The position numbers and the translations under genes are program-made. From positions 347,809-411,808 of the forward strand of contig NZ_KB905022.1 in NCBI RefSeq assembly GCF_000377405.1: a stretch of 64,000 nt of DNA, written 5' to 3'. The DNA is from Thioalkalivibrio sp. ALE31. Lineage in GTDB: Bacteria > Pseudomonadota > Gammaproteobacteria > Ectothiorhodospirales > Ectothiorhodospiraceae. Within the stretch, counting starts at the first letter, position 1. Every line of letters starts with the position of its first letter. Below, piece after piece: positions 35,043 through 42,162 of this stretch. Below the pieces are notes generated by a model. It searched no databases. It was not told the origin of the DNA and saw only the letters and a program-made list of their open reading frames with translations.

Positions 35043-35660
35043 TCAGGCCTGGGGGTCGAGATCGCGCAGAACGCCCACGCCGACCCCCTCGATGGCCAGC
35101 GCCTGGCGCTCCAGGTCGATCTCGATGGGGGCGAAGTCGGGGTTCTCCGGGAGCAGGCGCACCCGCGGGCCGTCCTGCGCGAAGCGCTTGACGGTGACCT
35201 CGTCCTCGATGCGGGCGACCACGATCTGACCGGGCCGGGCCTCCGGGGTCTGGCGCACGGCCAGCAGGTCGCCGTCGAGGATGCCGGCGTCGCGCATGCT
35301 CTCGCCGTGCACGCGCAGGAGATAGTCCGGGCGGGCGCGGAACAGGGCGTCGTCGACCCGGTAGTGGCGCTCGATGTGTTCGGTGGCAAGGATGGGCAGT
35401 CCGGCGGCGACGCGCCCGACCAGGGGCAGCTCGCGCGGTGTGCTGCGCACCGCGCCCGGCAGGCGGATGCCGCGGGAGGTGCCGCCCAGCAGTTCGATGG
35501 CGCCCTTTTTTGCCAGCGCCTTCAGGTGGCACTCGGCCGCGTAGGGTGAGCGAAAGCCGAAGGCCCGGGCGATCTCGCTGCGGGTCGGTGCCGTGCCCTG
35601 GTTGGCGACGGTCTCGATGATGTAGTCGAGGATGGCCTGCTGGCGTTCAGTAAGCGACAC
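35043..35660 (-). CDS. lexA: LexA repressor
   Basis: A 205-residue LexA. The helix-turn-helix is residues ~25-50 ('[24 protein letters not shown]'; key [11 protein letters not shown]). The autocleavage site is Ala86-Gly87 in 'GRVAAGLP', with Ser121 ('[10 protein letters not shown]') and Lys158 ('TVKRF') as the catalytic dyad. It heads lexA-imuA-imuB and has a perfect E. coli-type LexA box 18 bases upstream. It may be the cell's main LexA or a second cassette-specific copy. Confidence 0.95.
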   Translation of the reverse strand: MSLTERQQAILDYIIETVANQGTAPTRSEIARAFGFRSPYAAECHLKALAKKGAIELLGGTSRGIRLPGAVRSTPRELPLVGRVAAGLPILATEHIERHYRVDDALFRARPDYLLRVHGESMRDAGILDGDLLAVRQTPEARPGQIVVARIEDEVTVKRFAQDGPRVRLLPENPDFAPIEIDLERQALAIEGVGVGVLRDLDPQA

Positions 35661-35677
35661 AAGGCGCCCTCCAGTAT

Positions 35678-35693
35678 CTGTCTATATATACAG
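35678..35693 (-). promoter_or_regulatory. LexA box (SOS operator)
   Basis: CTGTCTATATATACAG is a perfect CTGT-N8-ACAG match to the gammaproteobacterial SOS box, with flanking T/A as in strong sites. It sits 17 bases before the lexA ATG, so it should control lexA-imuA-imuB by autorepression. Confidence 0.95.
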
Positions 35694-35725
35694 TATCCGG
35701 AGGGCTCGCCGCAGGGCAAGGGCGG

Positions 35726-35997
35726 ATTCACCACGAAGCCCACGAAGGCACGAAGAAGGTCAAGATCCAGGTCAAAAACGGTCTACAGGAAGAAGAGAAG
35801 GCTGGAAGATAGAGGGGCCATGACGGGCGCTACCAGGGCAATGCTGGGAAGCGGCCACTTTAGGGGCGTACGATTCAGTCAGCGCTCCCCATATGTCTGC
35901 CTGCCATCACGCTTCACCATCAAAGCCTTCTAACCTTCCAGCCTTCCTGTGAATCGCCCTTGAACTTCTTCGTGCCTTCGTGGGCTTCGTGGTGAAT
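35726..35997. repeat. Nested inverted-repeat element, copy 2
   Basis: Arms 35726-35758 and 35965-35997 are perfect 33-base inverted repeats (attcaccacgaagcccacg and onward). Inside are further inverted tracts (gaaggctggaag near 35797 and cttccagccttc near 35936). The outer arm differs from copy 1 at 24794-25073 by a few bases, but both arms agree with each other in each copy. No gene is seen in this 350-base gap. Confidence 0.85.
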
Positions 35998-36019
35998 TTG
36001 CCCTGGGTTTTAAGACGTT

Positions 36020-36511
36020 TCAGGTGGGGGTGTAGTCGAGTGGCAGGGCGGTGCGGTCGACGACGCGGCGCAGGACGAAGCTGGAGTGCACGCTGTCCAC
36101 GCCCTCGAGGCGGGTGATGCGCCGCAGCAGGAAGTCCTGGTAGGCGTCCATGTCGGGGACTACCACCTGCAGCATGTAGTCGGCGGATTGGCCGGTGATC
36201 AGGTAGCAGTGCTGGACCTCGGGGTAGCCGGCCACGGTCTCCTCGAAATGCGCGAAGCGTTCCGGGGTGTGGCGGTCCATGCCGATGTGGATCAGGGCGG
36301 TCAGTTCCAGGCCCAGGCGGCGCCGGTCTAGCAGCGCCACGCGGCGCAGCAGGATACCGGCCTGTTCGAGCGCGCGGACGCGGCGCAGGCACGGGGAGGG
36401 GCTGAGTCCGACGCGTTCGGCCAGCGCCTGGTTCGACAGGCTCGCGTCCTCCTGCAGGATCTCGAGGATGCGGCGGTCATAGCGGTCCAGTGAGTGCGGT
36501 TGCGGTTTCAT
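36020..36511 (-). CDS. Lrp/AsnC-family transcriptional regulator
   Basis: A 163-residue Lrp-type regulator. The N-terminal HTH reads 'LDRYDRRILEILQEDASLSNQ' then 'ALAERVGLSPSPCLRRVRALE'. The RAM effector domain follows ('LTALIHIGMDRHTPE', 'GYPEVQHCYLITGQSADYML', 'VHSSFVLRRVV'). It is divergent from leuA, and leucine-responsive control of leuA is plausible. The ATG at 36511 is preferred; an in-frame ATG 18 bases upstream is possible. Confidence 0.9.
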   Translation of the reverse strand: MKPQPHSLDRYDRRILEILQEDASLSNQALAERVGLSPSPCLRRVRALEQAGILLRRVALLDRRRLGLELTALIHIGMDRHTPERFAHFEETVAGYPEVQHCYLITGQSADYMLQVVVPDMDAYQDFLLRRITRLEGVDSVHSSFVLRRVVDRTALPLDYTPT

Positions 36512-36691
36512 AGGTGGATTATTGCGCATATTGAGCATTAATGCGCAATGATAGATCCCTCCTAAGGTCTTGATAGGGAAAAACGCAAGGTTATGCCCGG
36601 ATGAATGCGTTAGGATAATGCACAAACAGAAATCCCCAGCGCGGCGGCCGATTGTACGGCCCGGGCCGCGCCCTTACAGGAGACGCGCACC

Positions 36692-38377
36692 ATGGCCTTC
36701 GATCACACCAAATACGCCCCGTTCCCGCCGATCGACAAGGCGGATCGCCGCTGGCCGGCGAAGCGCACCACGGTTGCGCCGCGTTTCTGCGCGGTGGACC
36801 TGCGCGACGGCAACCAGGCGCTGGTGCACCCGATGAGCGTCGAGCAGAAGATGCGCTTCTTCGAGGTGCTGGTGGATATCGGCCTGACGGAGATCGAGAT
36901 CGGGTTCCCCTCTGCCTCGCAGATCGACTACGACTTCACCCGCCGCCTGATCGACGAAGACCGCATCCCCGAGGGCGTGTATATCCAGGTGCTGACGCAG
37001 GCGCGCGAGGATCTGATCCAGAAGACCTTCGCGGCGCTGGAGGGCGCACCGCGCGCGGTGGTGCACGTGTACAACTCCACCAACCCGGCGCAGCGCGAGC
37101 AGGTCTTCCGCATGGACCGCGACGGTATCCGCGGCATCGCCGAGAACGGCGCGCGCTGGGTGCGCGACTATGCGGCGAAGTACCCGCAGACGGACTGGAT
37201 CTTCCAGTACTCGCCGGAGAGCTTCTCCACCACCGAGCTGGACTACGCGGTCGAGGTCGTGGATGCGGTGAACGCGATCTGGCGCCCGGACCAGGGCCAG
37301 AAGGTCGTGATCAACCTGCCGGCCACGGTCGAGTCGGCCACGCCGAATGTCTTCGCCGACCAGGTCGAGTGGTTCTGCGATCATGTGCAGTACCGCGAGC
37401 ACTTCTGCGTGTCGCTGCATACGCACAACGACCGCGGCACCGGCGTGGCCGCGGCCGAGCTGGGCCTGCTGGCCGGGGCCGATCGCCTGGAAGGCACGCT
37501 GTTCGGCAACGGCGAGCGCACCGGCAACATGGACCTGGTCACCGTCGGCATGAACCTGTACTCGCAGGGGATCGACCCGACCATCGACCTGTCCGATATG
37601 GAACGGCTGATGGAGGTGTACAAGGAGTGCACCGACATGCCCATCCACCCGCGCCATCCGTGGGCGGGCGAGCTGGTCTACACCGCGTTCTCCGGCAGCC
37701 ACCAGGATGCGATCCGCAAGGGCCTGGCGCACTACAAGGAGCAGGGCGGCCACTGGAACGTGCCCTACCTGCCGATCGACCCGGGCGATCTGGGCCGGCG
37801 CTACGAGGAGGTCGTGCGCATCAACAGCCAGTCCGGCAAGGGCGGCGTGGCGCATGTGCTGGAACGCGATTACGGTATCGAGGTGCCGCGCTGGCTGGCG
37901 ATCGAGTTTGCCCGCATCGTGCAAAAGGATGCCGAGACCTCGCAGATCGAGGTCTCCTCGAAGCGTATCCACGAGCTGTTCGAGCAGCATTACCTGACGC
38001 CGGTCGCCGGCTGGGATCTGGTGCGCTACGAGATCGAGAAGGAAGGTCCGGTGGTGCGGCTGGACGCGACCATGGGCCCGCCCGGTCGCGAGTCGCGCCT
38101 GCAGGGCGAGGGCCACGGCGCGGTCGAGGCCCTGACCGCCGCGATGCAGGCCGAGCGCGGAGTGGAGGTGAAGGTCAGCCACTTCGATGAGCACGCGATG
38201 GAGTCCGGCACCGAGGCGCGGGCCATGGCCGCGGTGGACGTGCAGGTGGACGGCGAACGCTCGGTCGGCGTCGCCCTGGGCGAGGACACGACCGCCGCCA
38301 CGCTGCAGGCCGTGCTCAATGCCACTGGTCGCCGCCTGGGCGAACGCGCCGCCGAACCGGCCGCCGTTAACGCCTGA
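36692..38377 (+). CDS. leuA: 2-isopropylmalate synthase
   Basis: A 561-residue LeuA of the longer type. The TIM-barrel metal-binding Asp is in 'FCAVDLRDGNQALVHPM', the His pair in 'CVSLHTHNDRGTGVAAAELG', and 'ADRLEGTLFGNGERTGNMDL' is strongly conserved. The C-terminal ~120 residues ('VRLDATMGPPGRESRLQGEG') form the regulatory domain that binds leucine. It condenses acetyl-CoA with 2-oxoisovalerate as the first step of leucine synthesis. No other leu genes are adjacent. Confidence 0.95.
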   Translation: MAFDHTKYAPFPPIDKADRRWPAKRTTVAPRFCAVDLRDGNQALVHPMSVEQKMRFFEVLVDIGLTEIEIGFPSASQIDYDFTRRLIDEDRIPEGVYIQVLTQAREDLIQKTFAALEGAPRAVVHVYNSTNPAQREQVFRMDRDGIRGIAENGARWVRDYAAKYPQTDWIFQYSPESFSTTELDYAVEVVDAVNAIWRPDQGQKVVINLPATVESATPNVFADQVEWFCDHVQYREHFCVSLHTHNDRGTGVAAAELGLLAGADRLEGTLFGNGERTGNMDLVTVGMNLYSQGIDPTIDLSDMERLMEVYKECTDMPIHPRHPWAGELVYTAFSGSHQDAIRKGLAHYKEQGGHWNVPYLPIDPGDLGRRYEEVVRINSQSGKGGVAHVLERDYGIEVPRWLAIEFARIVQKDAETSQIEVSSKRIHELFEQHYLTPVAGWDLVRYEIEKEGPVVRLDATMGPPGRESRLQGEGHGAVEALTAAMQAERGVEVKVSHFDEHAMESGTEARAMAAVDVQVDGERSVGVALGEDTTAATLQAVLNATGRRLGERAAEPAAVNA

Positions 38378-38385
38378 TCCCGCGG

Positions 38386-38413
38386 CCCCAGTGCGCCCTC
38401 GGGCGCACTGGGG
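38386..38413 (+). terminator. Hairpin after leuA
   Basis: A perfect 13-base stem CCCCAGTGCGCCC with a 2-base loop lies 8 bases after the leuA stop. There is no T-run, so termination may be weak or factor-assisted. Confidence 0.65.
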
Positions 38414-38436
38414 GCGTTGAGGTGGGTCTGGCTTTG

Positions 38437-38516
38437 GCAGGGGCTTCGCCTGCAAGCAGGCTCCTACCGGGGTGGGATGTGGTCTTGTAGGAGCCGCCTT
38501 GGCGGCGAAGCCCCTG
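38437..38516. repeat. Inverted pair of REP-like units
   Basis: 38437-38467 reads 'caggggcttcgcctgcaagc' and on to 'ctcctac'; 38485-38516 reads 'tgtaggagccgccttggcgg' and on to 'gaagcccctg'. The two form a large inverted pair between leuA and a toxin gene. Confidence 0.75.
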
Positions 38517-38589
38517 CCCGCGCCGGAGCGCCGCAGCCGGGTTCCGTCCCGGGCTCTTTACTTCTCCGGCGCGTCGGGTGCCGGAGACG

Positions 38590-39030
38590 TCAGAATCGAC
38601 GAACGATCAGGCCCATCGATGAAGCCGCGTCCGCCAGGACGTTGTCTGCGGTGGCGATGACTGGAATCTCGTGATGCCGCGCGGTTGCGATGTGCAGTGC
38701 GTCCAGTGTCCGCAGTGGGTGTTCGGGGTAGCGGGTGATCAGGTTGGTCGCTTCCTCGAAGAGTGAATCATCGAAGGGATAGAGCTGTAACGAGGCACTG
38801 GAGATGTCGTCCTGGAAGGTGGCGAAGATGATCGTTTCCAGCTCCTGCGGCAGTTCGCCCATACGCCGGCGCCGTGCGAGCAGGGACCGCAGTTCCGTGG
38901 CCACCAGCCGACTGATGATGGCGACGTCGACTTTTTGCAGGTAGTCGACAAAGGCCTCGGAGCCCGGTTCGTTCAGGTACCACTTGCCCAGGGCACTGGT
39001 GTCGAGGTAGCACCGTTCATCCGCGCTCAT
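38590..39030 (-). CDS. PIN-domain toxin (VapC type)
   Basis: A 146-residue PIN-domain ribonuclease. Acidic active-site positions appear in 'CYLDTSALGKWYLNEPGSEAF' (core YLDTSALGKWY), 'VATELRSLLARRR', 'LRTLDALHIATA' and 'IATADNVLADAA'. VapC toxins cleave tRNA or rRNA. It overlaps the antitoxin gene by 14 bases and is second in the pair, the usual order for vapBC. Confidence 0.88.
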   Translation of the reverse strand: MSADERCYLDTSALGKWYLNEPGSEAFVDYLQKVDVAIISRLVATELRSLLARRRRMGELPQELETIIFATFQDDISSASLQLYPFDDSLFEEATNLITRYPEHPLRTLDALHIATARHHEIPVIATADNVLADAASSMGLIVRRF

Positions 39031-39244
39031 CGCGCTCTTCCCTGAGGAGGGTCTCCGAGGGAATCAGTTGCGCGGTGCGTTGGCGAAGCTCGTGGTGGTC
39101 GGGACGCTGACGCCCGCGACGCACGGGGAGGACGCGTGCAATGGGTTTTCCGTGACGGGTGATGGTAATTTCGCCGGACGCCTGTACGATTTCGTCCAGG
39201 TGCCCAATGGAGGCCCGCATCTCGCGGACGTTGAGCTCTTTCAT
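39017..39244 (-). CDS. Phd/VapB-type antitoxin
   Basis: A 75-residue protein starting 'MKELNVREMRASIGHLDEIVQ' and containing 'GEITITRHGKPIARVLPV', the Phd/YefM DNA-binding pattern. The basic C-terminus would bind the PIN toxin. The ATG at 39244 follows 'gagggg'; the longer version upstream is not family-like. It should repress its own promoter. Confidence 0.85.
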   Translation of the reverse strand: MKELNVREMRASIGHLDEIVQASGEITITRHGKPIARVLPVRRGRQRPDHHELRQRTAQLIPSETLLREERDERG

Positions 39245-39335
39245 GGCGCCCCTCAGGTGTGCTTCATTTTCTGATATTGAAGCACGAGGCTGTACGTCCG
39301 GCAATGACGGGGCCCATTGGGGCACGCAAAGGCGT

Positions 39336-40178
39336 TTACTTCACCCGCTTCTCCAGCATGTTCTGCATGCGGATCAGGCGTTCCTGCAGCTTGGCGGTTT
39401 CCTGCTGGATCTCGTGGATCTCCGCGTGCAGCGCCTGGTTCTCCTCGTGCACGCTGTCGTGGATCATCTGCTGTTCGATCTCCATCGCGCGATCATGCAT
39501 GCGCTGCATGGCGTCCACGATGATCGCGATGAACAGGTTCAGCACGGTGAACGTGGCGATCAGGATGAACGGCACGAAGAATATCCAGGCCCAGGGGTAG
39601 ACCTCCATCACCGGGCGGGCGATATCCTCGGACCAGCCCTCCAGCGTCATTACCTGGAACAGGCTGTACATGGTGGCGCCGAGGGTGCCGAATTTCTGCG
39701 GAAAGGATTCGCTGAACAATCCGGTGGCGATGATCGCGAACACGTAGAAGATCAGTAGCAGCAGTCCGATGATGGAGACGATGCCGGGGATGGCCCGTAG
39801 CAGCGCCTCCACGATGAAGCGCAGCTTCGGCACCATGGACACCAGGCGCAGCAGACGCAGCACGCGCAGCACCGAGAATGGCCCGGAGGCGGGGATCAGC
39901 GCGATCCCCACCACGAAGAAGTCGAACACGTTCCACGGGTTGCGCCAGAAAGCCAGGCGGTAGACGAACAGCTTGGCCAGCACCTCGGCGGTGAAGAGCG
40001 ACAGGATGATCGCGTCCGCGGCCAGGATGACCGGCCCCATCCAACCCATCACGGTATCCGAGGTCTCGAGCCCCAGGGTCAGGGCGTTCAGCAGGATCAG
40101 GCCGATGATGAAGCGCTGGGTCAGCCGGGCCTCGATGAAGCCTTCCAGGCGCGTGCGCAGCGTGGGGGTCTCGCTCAT
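39336..40178 (-). CDS. Bacterial voltage-gated sodium channel family protein
   Basis: A 280-residue six-helix ion transporter. S4 has a three-residue Arg repeat ('VLRVLRLLRLVSMVPKLRF'), S1-S3 include 'WNVFDFFVVGIALIP', and the pore carries 'FQVMTLEGWSEDIARP', the BacNaV filter position (TLESW in NavAb) with Gly for Ser. S6 is 'LIATFTVLNLFIAIIVDAMQ'. The C-terminal ~50 residues form a tetramerising coiled coil ('IHEIQQETAKLQERLIRM'). Selectivity for Na+ is likely but not certain. It suits a Na+-rich, alkaline habitat. Confidence 0.9.
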   Translation of the reverse strand: MSETPTLRTRLEGFIEARLTQRFIIGLILLNALTLGLETSDTVMGWMGPVILAADAIILSLFTAEVLAKLFVYRLAFWRNPWNVFDFFVVGIALIPASGPFSVLRVLRLLRLVSMVPKLRFIVEALLRAIPGIVSIIGLLLLIFYVFAIIATGLFSESFPQKFGTLGATMYSLFQVMTLEGWSEDIARPVMEVYPWAWIFFVPFILIATFTVLNLFIAIIVDAMQRMHDRAMEIEQQMIHDSVHEENQALHAEIHEIQQETAKLQERLIRMQNMLEKRVK

Positions 40179-40255
40179 GGTGTCGGGAGTCGTCGCAGTG
40201 CTCGGGGAGGCGCAAGAGTAGGGTAAAGGCCGCATTCCGGCAATCGCGCCCGCTA

Positions 40256-40555
40256 GGGAAACACTGATTAATGCACCCGCTCGCGTTGGCACCCCAGGTT
40301 TTCCGAGACAAGGCGCGTCGCGCAGCGGGTAGCGGTTCTACCGCGCAAGCGGCGCAACGCAGGATCGGGGAACCTGGGGTGCCAACCCCCACAAGCTAGT
40401 GAAAGTCGGGGCTCGGCCGCCCGTTGTTGATCAAAAACGGGCGCGCGCACGGCGTTTCGGTTCCCTTGTGCAGAATGACTGCACGGCAGTCACCGCGCCT
40501 TGTTCGCACGCAAAAGCGACTCGAGCGCGAGCGCGTGCATTAATCAGTGTTTCCC
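40256..40555. mobile_element. MITE, copy 1 (300 bp)
   Basis: A non-coding element with ~30-base terminal inverted repeats: GGGAAACACTG at the left end and CAGTGTTTCCC at the right, one mismatch across 30. An inner inverted repeat pairs ggcaccccaggtt with aacctggggtgcc. Related copies are at 41209-41507 and 52367-52615. It fills most of the gap between the channel and the methyltransferase. Confidence 0.9.
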
Positions 40556-40635
40556 CAGGAGCCTGTGTCTCTGCCCCGCGCGTGGTAAAACGCGTGGACC
40601 GATGGACCCTGGCTGCAACCGTGAGGAGACGATGA

Positions 40636-41220
40636 ATGTGGGACGCGCGCTACGCGGCGGATGAGTACGTCTACGGCACCGAGCCGAATGATTTCCTGCG
40701 TACCGCGGTGGCCAACGTGCCACCTGGGAAGGCCCTGTGCCTGGGCGAGGGAGAAGGCCGCAACGCCGTCTTCCTGGCGCAGCAGGGCTTCGAGGTGCTG
40801 GCGGTGGACAGCTCCGCCGTTGGCCTGCAGAAGGCCCAGCGCCTGGCAGAGGACCGCGGCGTACAGATTGACACCCTGGTGGCGGATCTCGCGGATTACG
40901 CGATCGAGCCGGATTCCTGGGATCTGATTACCTCCATCTTCTGCCATGTGCCGCCGCCGATCCGGCGTCGTCTGCATGCCGGGGTGGTTGCCGGGCTGCG
41001 ACCCGGCGGGGTGTTCATCCTCGAGGCCTACACCCCGGCGCAGCTGGAATGGGGGACGGGCGGGCCGCCCACAGCCGAGCTGATGATGACGCGGGACGCG
41101 CTGGTCGAGGAGCTGGACGGGCTCGAATTCGAGGAAGCCGTGGAGCGCGAACGCGACGTGCTCGAGGGGCAGTTCCACACTGGGCGCGGTGCCGTCGTGC
41201 AGATTCTAGGGAGACGCTGA
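40636..41220 (+). CDS. Class I SAM-dependent methyltransferase
   Basis: A 194-residue Rossmann methyltransferase of the TehB-like type. SAM motif I is 'KALCLGEGEGRNAVFLAQQGFEVLAVDSS' (core LGEGEGRNAVFLA), then 'DSWDLITSIFCHVPP' and 'LRPGGVFILEAY'. Substrate is unknown. The last residues 'GRR' and the TGA stop lie inside the left inverted repeat of MITE copy 2, so the insertion has probably replaced the native C-terminus. Confidence 0.87.
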   Translation: MWDARYAADEYVYGTEPNDFLRTAVANVPPGKALCLGEGEGRNAVFLAQQGFEVLAVDSSAVGLQKAQRLAEDRGVQIDTLVADLADYAIEPDSWDLITSIFCHVPPPIRRRLHAGVVAGLRPGGVFILEAYTPAQLEWGTGGPPTAELMMTRDALVEELDGLEFEEAVERERDVLEGQFHTGRGAVVQILGRR

Positions 41221-41507
41221 TTGAATCGCGCGTGCGCGTTGGTACCCCAGATTTTCCGAGACAAGGCTCGGTGCGCAGCGGGTAGTGGTTCTACCCGCAA
41301 GTGGCTCAACGCAGGATCGGGGAACCTGGGGTGCCAACCCCCATAAGCTATTGAAAGACGGGGCTCGGCCGCCCGTTGTTGATCAAAAACGGGCGCGCGC
41401 ACGGCGTTGCGGTTCCCTTGTGCAGAATGACTGCACGGCAGTCACCGCGCCTTGTTCGCACGCAAAAGCGACTCGAGCGCGAACGCGCGATTCAATCAGC
41501 GTCTCCC
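41209..41507. mobile_element. MITE, copy 2 (299 bp)
   Basis: Terminal arms begin GGGAGACGCTG and end CAGCGTCTCCC, one mismatch across 30 bases. The arm sequence differs from copy 1 at about nine of 30 positions, yet both arms agree with each other. The interior is otherwise nearly the same as copy 1. It overlaps the 3' end of the methyltransferase gene. Confidence 0.9.
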
Positions 41508-41559
41508 TGGCCATAAGCCAAGGCAGGACTGGGGATAGGCCCCGGGGCGCGCGGCCGGT

Positions 41560-42162
41560 TCAGGCGGGCCGGGGCGGGACGGCGATGCCCGCCTCGCGCA
41601 GCCACCCGCCCAGGGTGATCAGCGGCAGGCCGACCAGCGCGGTCGGGTCGTCGCCTTGCATGCGCGCGAACAGGCTGATACCCAGCCCTTCCGACTTGAA
41701 GCTGCCGGCGCAGTCCAGCGGCTGCTCGAGTGCCACGTAGTGGTGGATCTCCTCCGGGGTCAGTTCGCGGAAGGTCACGGTAAACGGGACTTCGCCGGTC
41801 CGCGCCTGGCCGGTGGCGGTGTCCAGCAGGCAAAGGCCCGTGTGGAAGGTCACCGTCTTGCCCGACAGGGCCGCGAGCTGGGCCTCCGCGCGGCCCGTGT
41901 CGCCCGGCTTGCCGAGGATGCTGTCGGCGTGGCTGGCGTTCTGGTCGGAGCCGATCACGAGGTGGTCGGGATAGGCATCGGCCACGGCGCGGGCCTTGGC
42001 CTCGGCGAGGCGGGTCACCATGGCGTCGGGGCGCTCGTGAGGCCGGGGGGTCTCGTCCACCTCCGGGCGGGCGGTCTCGAACGGCAGGCGCAGGCGCCCG
42101 AGCAGTTCGGCGCGGTAGGGCGAGGTGGAGGCGAGGACCAGTTTGCGCGCGGTCTCAGTCAT
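41560..42162 (-). CDS. yceF: Maf-like nucleotide pyrophosphatase, YceF type
   Basis: A 200-residue Maf protein. 'LVLASTSPYRAELLGRL' is the substrate-binding start, 'VIGSDQNASHADSILGKPG' the catalytic Asp region, and 'CAGSFKSEGLGISLFARMQGDDPTALVGLPL' (core CAGSFKSEGLGI) matches YceF, a 7-methyl-GTP pyrophosphatase. The start overlaps the oadA stop by 8 bases, so it is coupled to the carboxylase operon rather than next to yceD as in many gammaproteobacteria. Confidence 0.92.
   Translation of the reverse strand: MTETARKLVLASTSPYRAELLGRLRLPFETARPEVDETPRPHERPDAMVTRLAEAKARAVADAYPDHLVIGSDQNASHADSILGKPGDTGRAEAQLAALSGKTVTFHTGLCLLDTATGQARTGEVPFTVTFRELTPEEIHHYVALEQPLDCAGSFKSEGLGISLFARMQGDDPTALVGLPLITLGGWLREAGIAVPPRPA

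Noticed and set aside
36540..36690. Leader-peptide attenuator before leuA
   Set aside because: No run of Leu codons and no convincing alternative hairpins in the 150 bases.
40268..40450. Small frames within the MITE copies ('MRAPVFDQQRAAEPRLS' type) that repeat in two copies
   Set aside because: They are similar only because the DNA is repeated; they lack ribosome sites and are disrupted in copy 3.
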